From Argentina anserina (lineage: Eukaryota > Streptophyta > Magnoliopsida > Rosales > Rosaceae): a stretch of DNA of 64,000 nt. Below the pieces are notes generated by a model, which was not told the origin of the DNA, did not search any database, and was given only the letters and a program-made list of their open reading frames with translations. The stretch covers positions 15,252,001-15,316,000 of the forward strand of contig NC_065873.1 in the NCBI RefSeq assembly GCF_933775445.1. The letters are read 5' to 3'. Both the position numbers and the translations under genes were made by a program. Below are positions 58,370-64,000 of the stretch, piece after piece (position 1 is the first letter of the stretch; each line of letters starts with the position of its first letter).

Positions 58370-61300
58370 CTAAATGAATTCCACCTTATCAAGTGAAAAT
58401 GTCACCATCCAACTCATCCATACTATCAATGTGCACATGGGAGTACTATTTTGACTCCACTTCCCCGACATTAAGCCACCATTGTTCTGAAGGATTTGGA
58501 TTATACCACACTTGCTTTGGTTGAGAAGCCAAGATAAAAAGCTCATCCCCAACCCGGTCATTCTAATATAACAATCTCCGGAAGTTAGCTAAGGTGAAGT
58601 TAAAGGGATTCAACTTCACCCCAGCTGTAGGATGCACCCACTCACATTTGAACAACATGTACTTGATATCTATAGAGTAGATGATCTTGATAATCTCAGT
58701 CAGTTTCCCATAATACAGTACAAAACCATCATGCAGACAAACACCACAATTTTGTCTCGTTCGCTTGTTGTCTAGTTTGTTCACACGAAAATATAACCGT
58801 TAGCTGTACAAGAATTCAATTTAGCGGCTGAAGGAGAAGAAGGTGAGACAAAGCCACAATTTCTTCTGATAATGAGACATCCCTCGCCTCTTGCAAACTT
58901 CGAACATGTTACAAATAACTAAAATTATTAGTTGCATAACAAAAACTAATCCACAATTTGGATTTGTGTCTGAGTAACTTTTGAAGGAATGAAGGCTTTT
59001 CCCTTCTGATCAGCATCATTTTTTCTTCTTAGAGGTCTGTTTTACTTGCTCTCCACATCTTTAAGATATTGGGAGTAGAAACTCATACATTCTTCCATTA
59101 GATATCCTTTTGCTATCGACGCTTCTAGACATGCATAATGTCTTACGTAGTTCTTCAATGTCAGAATGAACCTCTCTATTCGGTACATCCAACGAAACTA
59201 CACAGCCCCACCAATTAAAGCTTCCTAAACTAAATGTATCGGCAAATTCACCATAACTTTAAAGAATGATGGTGGAAATATCTTTTTCAAGATCACACAG
59301 AGTAACAATGATGCTAGAACGTGCCTCCTTCAAAACAGCGGCACTGTTAACTTTGGAGCACAAGATTTTAGAAAACTTTTATAAATCAATCAGTCCTGAA
59401 ACCACATTTTTAGGTATGGAACTCCTTACACAATTGTTGTAGAAGGATATGATGGTCATGACTTTTCAGCCCACAAATCGTACGATCCTTCAAATTAACC
59501 CGTCGTGCAATACTTGAACAAGAACCATCCGGCATTCTGGACTTTGATAGGCCTAATAGGAATTTATCTTTCCCTTCATTGTCCATATCAAATTCAGCTC
59601 TCTCAAAGTACTCGGCACCAGACTCCTTCTCCTTCACATGGTATTCCTTTCTAATTCCCAAGTGCTCAAGGTCACGCCGAGAAGTCAAATTGTCCTTTGT
59701 TATGTCTTTAACTCCCGTTATTGTACAAATCACATTTTCAGCCATATTCTTCTCATCATGCATTGCATCTATACTGTATTGTAGCATATTGTGTTCCCAA
59801 TATGAAAAGCTCGTATAATATATATTTTTTTCTTCCAATTATGTTTTTTCTTTTGCGCTGGATACTTTTCCACTTTCTCAGGTCACATCTTATGCCTTAT
59901 GATCATGTCTTCTTTTTTATACTGGGTAAGCATACCATTAGACTGAAGTTGTGAGAGATGCTAACTCCATTCATCCTAGGAGAAGGTCCACCAACTTCAA
60001 CTTTTTAATCATAAAATGACTTTCTATCTCTCCGGTACCTATGATTGTAGGGTAAGAATCTCTTACTGTTCCCATAAGACCACTTGTGCCCATGCTTCAA
60101 CCATCTTGACCATTGACTTATGTTGCAATTCGGGCATCCATATTCACATCTAGTACTCCACCCCGATAAATTAGCATATACAGGGAAATCATTGATGCTC
60201 TAAAGTAATGCAGCACATTTGAAACATTTGATTGGTTGAAGGATCAAAAGTTTATACCCCTTCTGCCCATAGTTCTTTTAGTTCTTCTATCAATGGTTGC
60301 AAGTACACATCTATCTTATCACCATGCTGTTTTGGTCCATCAATGAGCACCAAAAAGATATATATACAGTTGCTTCATGATATACTTAGGTGGCAAGTTG
60401 TATGGAACTAGTACAACATGTCAAGTACTGCGATTTAAAGCCTAAGTCCTAAATGGATTAAATCCATAAGATAAAATTCCTAGTCATACATTCCTTATAT
60501 TAGTTGTAAAACTTGGGTGTGTTGTTGCAATATGCTTACAAGCAAGAGAGTCAGTAGGATGCCTAAACACACCATCATCCACACGTTTCTCTTCATGCCA
60601 TTTCATGAGGGTTGCTGACTGTGTTATTACAAAAAGCCTCTGCAATCTTGGTTTAAGTGGAAGTATCGTGCTTGCTTTGCAGCTCTTCGTTTCCCATATT
60701 CAGAACTCCACCTCTTTCCCTCTATCGAGATGCATTACATATTAAACAATGATCAAGATTTGCATCTTCTTTACTAGATAGCATACAACTATTTGGGCAA
60801 GCATCCACTATTTTATACGTGAATCCTAGATCATCCACTAACTTCTCGGCTTCATAATAAGATTTAGGAAGGTTCACACCTTCCGACATACACATTAAAT
60901 ATCTCCAACAACTCTTTGAATGAGGTGTATGTCAATCCATGTAAGCTTTTCGCTTGTACAATGCGAACCGCAAATGACAAGGCAATGTGCTTCTTAGAAC
61001 CAAGATATAGAGGTTGGTTTGCACTTTGCATTAGCTTCAAAAACTACTTAGTAGACTCAGTTGGCCCGAGATTAGCACCCTCACTTTCTCCACCACCATT
61101 CTCACCTTCTGTTGTAGGTATATTTGTTGTTCCTATAGCATCTTGAACCAATCTAGTCATCTCCATATCCATATAACCATCTGATCCCGGTAGGACTTCA
61201 TCTATTTGCATTGATTCCTCACATTGATTAATCATTTCACCATGTTTCGTCCATATCTTTATACTTCACCCAAAACCCATTATCCCGAAGATGCTTCCTG

Positions 61301-61450
61301 ACAACTGCTCTTCCAAAAAACTACCTATTTTGACATTTTCTACAGGGGCAGTATATGCTAGAACCTACATCCTTGTTGGCATATGCGAAGTCTAAAAACT
61401 CATCTAACTTCGCAAAACATGGCCATAACATCTAGTGCCCCAGTCAATCC
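58370..61450 (-). pseudogene. CACTA-B TNP2 transposase with DUF4218 and DUF4216 parts
   Basis: From right to left: a transposase-associated zinc domain with SSIYCPCRKCQNR near 61360; an acidic linker (MINQCEESMQIDEVLPGSDG) at 61235; tnp2 remnants around 60700-60100, including MKWHEEKRVDDGVFRHP; a better-kept piece at 59838-59410 with YWEHNMLQYSIDAMHDEKNM, LGIRKEYHVKEKE and CGLKSHDHHILLQQL; a DUF4218 remnant near 59250-59070 with RWMYRIERFILTLKNYVRH; and a DUF4216 part at 58784-58370 with YYGKLTEIIKIIYS, MLFKCEWVHP and FILASQPKQVWYNP. There are many stops and shifts, so it is inactive. Confidence 0.8.
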
Positions 61451-62252
61451 ATGACTTGTCTAAAGACATTCTAATGTAGATGTTGGCTACACCTATATGC
61501 AGACAGTAAACAAAAAGCTCCACCAATAAAAATCAATATTAGCTAGAGAAAATTAAATTAAATTTGGTGATTGATAGGTATTGGAGCAGTGACACTCGGT
61601 GTGCAATGGCCTCCGTATGAGGACCTATGCCAAGTATGTGCTTCATTCGATGTACCGTATCACCATACTAATTTCCGAAACACATTCAAATACAGTTCCA
61701 ATAAAACATGCATTATTTTATCAAATAAAAACCCACACATTCAGAAATTCCTAACAAGTTACTATAACAACATTAGCTTACTAATAAGTACTAACCTATG
61801 GTAGTTCTGAAACTATGCATTTTAATCAACATACATCACACATTCAGACACACTTTCATCATTTCCAAGCATACAATTAATTTGTGTCAAGAAATCTTAC
61901 CGGTCAAGTCAAAGAACTTCCAGTGAATGCAAGCTGCAACAACTACGACTCTTCTCTTCACATCAAATCCAACGCAGCCTACACAGAAGTCACTTTGGTA
62001 CAACTAATCCATAATCAATTCAAAAAATATCATGAATCAAGATCAGTATAAGACCTACAAGTTCTTAGATTAATAAACATGTCAAAACTAGATTAATAAA
62101 GGCAGAATCTTAAAAATTCATCAACTGGCTAGACATGTTCTTAAATTCTTTAAAACCCAAAATTTTATAAATGATGCACTATTCAGTCATCAAACATTAA
62201 CTCAAGCACCCAAACAAAGTATATCTGAATAAAAACACAAATGCAAACACAT

Positions 62253-62284
<32 letters not shown>

Positions 62285-62426
62285 AAGAGAGAGAGAGAGA
62301 GAGGGGGAATTGACCTCATCAAAATCAAACCGAGCTGACGAGTGAGAGGGTTTTCTGGTTTGATAATCGAATTTGGTATTTGAAATTTGGGGATCTAGGA
62401 TTTTCTACCCATAAATATATCGAAAA

Positions 62427-62490
<64 letters not shown>

Positions 62491-62635
62491 CACTTGTTTA
62501 GGATTGAGAGGGTGATGTTTTGGGTTCCGTCAGTTTTGGGAGAGGGAGTTAAGGGTTTTCGGGAGCCTGTGTTTTCAAGGTTTTGGTTTTCTGTCTGAAT
62601 TTGTGTAAGTATAATAAGTGTTTGCCCAAATTTTA
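61451..62635. other. Presumed 5' region of CACTA-B, no gene seen
   Basis: Sequence upstream of the TNP2 start, with GA microsatellites at about 62254-62306 and 62431-62486. No convincing exon is visible. Confidence 0.4.
62431..62486. repeat. GA microsatellite (about 56 bp)
   Basis: An unbroken (AG)n run. A shorter, impure one lies about 150 bp to the left. Confidence 0.95.
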
Positions 62636-63482
62636 GGAAAAAACTTGCGTACAAACTAGTATGTACGCGTGCGTCCAAACTCTCGTTTATTTGCACACTT
62701 TGCGAATATAAAGGAAAAAACTTGCGTACAAACTAGTATGTACGCGTGCGTCCAAACTCTCGTTTATTTGCACACTTTGCAAATATAAATACATGATTTT
62801 AACCGTTCAAAAGTTTAGTTTAGTACTAAAGATCATTTCTGTAAAATATCAGCATAAACAAAAATCGTCTTCATAGTCGATTGCATCAAACAAATGAACA
62901 GTTATGGTGAAAGTTAGTAGTCTCATGATGAACCGTCAATTTGTTTGATGCAATCGACTATGAAGGCGATTTTTGTTTATGTTGATATTTTACAGAAATG
63001 ATCTTTAGTAATAAACTAAACTTTTGAACGGTTAAAATCATGTATTTATATTCGCAAAGTGTGCAAATAAACGAGAGTTTGAACGCACGCGTACATACTA
63101 GTTTGTACGCAAGTTTTTCCCGAATATAAATACATGATTTTAACCGTTCAAAGATTTAGTTTATTACTAAAGATTATTTCTGTAAAAGATCAACATAAAC
63201 AAAAATCGTCTTCATAGTCGATTGCATCAAACAAATGAACGGTTATGGTGAAAGTTAGTAGTCTCATGATCAACCGTCAATTTGTTTGATGCAATCGACT
63301 ATGAAGACGATTTTTGTTTATGTTGATATTTTACAGAAATGATCTTTAGTAATAAACTAAACTAAGAATGGTTAAAATCATGTATATATATTCGCAAAGT
63401 ATGCAAATAAACTAGAGTTTGGACGCACGCGTACATACTAGTTTGTACGCAAGTTTGGACGCACGCGTACATACTAGTTTGT
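62636..63482. mobile_element. Two tandem foldback MITEs
   Basis: Each copy is a large palindrome. AACTTGCGTACAAACTAGTA and TTTTAACCGTTCAAA words in the left half are mirrored in the right half (TACTAGTTTGTACGCAAGTT and its partners). Copy 1 spans about 62711-63117 with a duplicated outer arm at 62636-62710. Copy 2 spans about 63120-63482 with a duplicated outer arm at its right end. The loop words (TCTCATGATGAACCG) are near-identical in both copies. No coding capacity. The superfamily is unknown. Confidence 0.85.
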
Positions 63483-64000
63483 AAGGAGAATTGGTGGTTG
63501 TATTAATTGAGAGTTAGCGCCCGTTAAATTTGGGAGTTTAGCAACGGCAAAGTCAACACTATCGCAAATCCTTCCAAAAATATCTCAAACTGAATTTTAC
63601 ATGTCTTTTTTATCAAATTTTCTTATATCAACTATCAAAATTCGTGAAAAAATAGCTCGGAAAATCTCATATACTCGGGTAGAAAATGTTTACCAAACAA
63701 TGTAAGAAATTAATAAAGTTGATGCTCTCATAGTAGAGATCCCTTTATACAACTAAAATCTAAATTTTGTTTGACTGATTTGACTGAGATGAAAATGAAT
63801 GTCGAATGGGTTCATTTTTTTTTCACATCACTTAATAATATGTTCTAAATACATGTATGATTCTAAATTTATCAATTATTTATTTTCAAAACTTTGATCA
63901 TACAAAATCATCAAACGTCTACTAATGTTTCATAACATGTTTAATGCATATACTACCTCTCTACATCAACAACAAATTCACAATATAATTTTCAAAATTC
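63483..64000. other. No gene seen
   Basis: AT-rich sequence. The part near 63540 resembles CACTA-B subterminal words; nothing else could be supported. Confidence 0.4.

Larger units (their letters stand above)
55087..61450 (-). mobile_element. CACTA element CACTA-B (minus strand)
   Basis: A TNP2 gene (61450-58370) is followed by a TnpA-like gene (58148-56437), both on the minus strand. The left edge has CTACTATAAAAATT at about 55087, resembling a CACTA terminus, and a subterminal repeat block. The right terminus is not fixed. GCAACGGCAAAGTC-like words near 63540 resemble the left subterminal words, so the element may extend past 63500 with MITEs inside it. Confidence 0.7.

Noticed and set aside
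62380..62696. Frames of 72 and 123 codons with long Arg-Glu or Ser-Leu runs
   Set aside because: Translations of the GA microsatellite.
1..64000. Endogenous viral sequence or toxin system
   Set aside because: No caulimovirus, geminivirus or other viral coat or movement protein was recognised. The reverse transcriptases present have copia or gypsy domain order with LTRs.
1..64000. tRNA or rRNA genes
   Set aside because: I saw no tRNA cloverleaf or rRNA words. The only tRNA-like matches are the short primer binding sites of retroelements.

Overview
The window is nuclear DNA of a flowering plant, most likely a eudicot. The genes have introns. There is no operon structure and no prokaryotic-style gene packing. 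The mobile elements belong to plant lineages: Ty1/copia and Ty3/gypsy LTR elements primed from tRNA, CACTA, hAT, Mutator-like and PIF/Harbinger elements, and foldback MITEs. I cannot name the species. I see no intact host gene, rRNA, tRNA, CRISPR array or viral genome.

Layout, left to right. 1-3003 is the 3' end of a chromodomain (Tekay/Del-type) gypsy element with a 2.76 kb LTR. It is inserted into a minus-strand copia element (copia-1, 3004-6737). 8032-9898 is a broken minus-strand amino-acid transporter gene of the LHT8-like AAAP family (copy A). 10646-10997 is a short LTR-like element. 11137-14117 is a non-autonomous hAT element filled with five roughly 505 bp foldback repeats. 14261-24786 is a second broken transporter copy (copy B). 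Its first intron appears to have swelled to 9.5 kb by taking in a Mutator-like element (itself holding a MITE and a solo LTR), a truncated gypsy LTR and a nearly full-length copia element (copia-2, 19243-23824). 25169-27335 holds small hAT elements. 27336-27872 is a third transporter relic (copy C). 29950-32341 is a solo Tekay-type LTR with a perfect 5 bp target duplication.

From 34639 to 53382 a plus-strand CACTA element (CACTA-A) is cut into three pieces by a PIF/Harbinger element (36021-39171) and an 11.7 kb Athila/Tat-type gypsy element (40507-52171). The gypsy element carries its own solo-LTR insertion in the integrase. 53753-55032 is an unassigned terminal-inverted-repeat element. A second, minus-strand CACTA element (CACTA-B) occupies about 55087-61450 and beyond. 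Two tandem foldback MITEs lie at 62636-63482.

The three transporter copies share strand and, where it can be checked, exon phases, so they look like a decayed tandem cluster. All pol and transposase genes seen here carry stops, frameshifts or deletions. Any element still moving would need proteins supplied from elsewhere. The most interesting signals are the two copia copies that share a gag-less leader, the foldback satellite inside a hAT element, the palindrome-bearing 146 bp array inside the Harbinger element, the very unequal LTRs and repeated 3' motif of the Athila/Tat element, and the datable nesting order given by clean target-site duplications.
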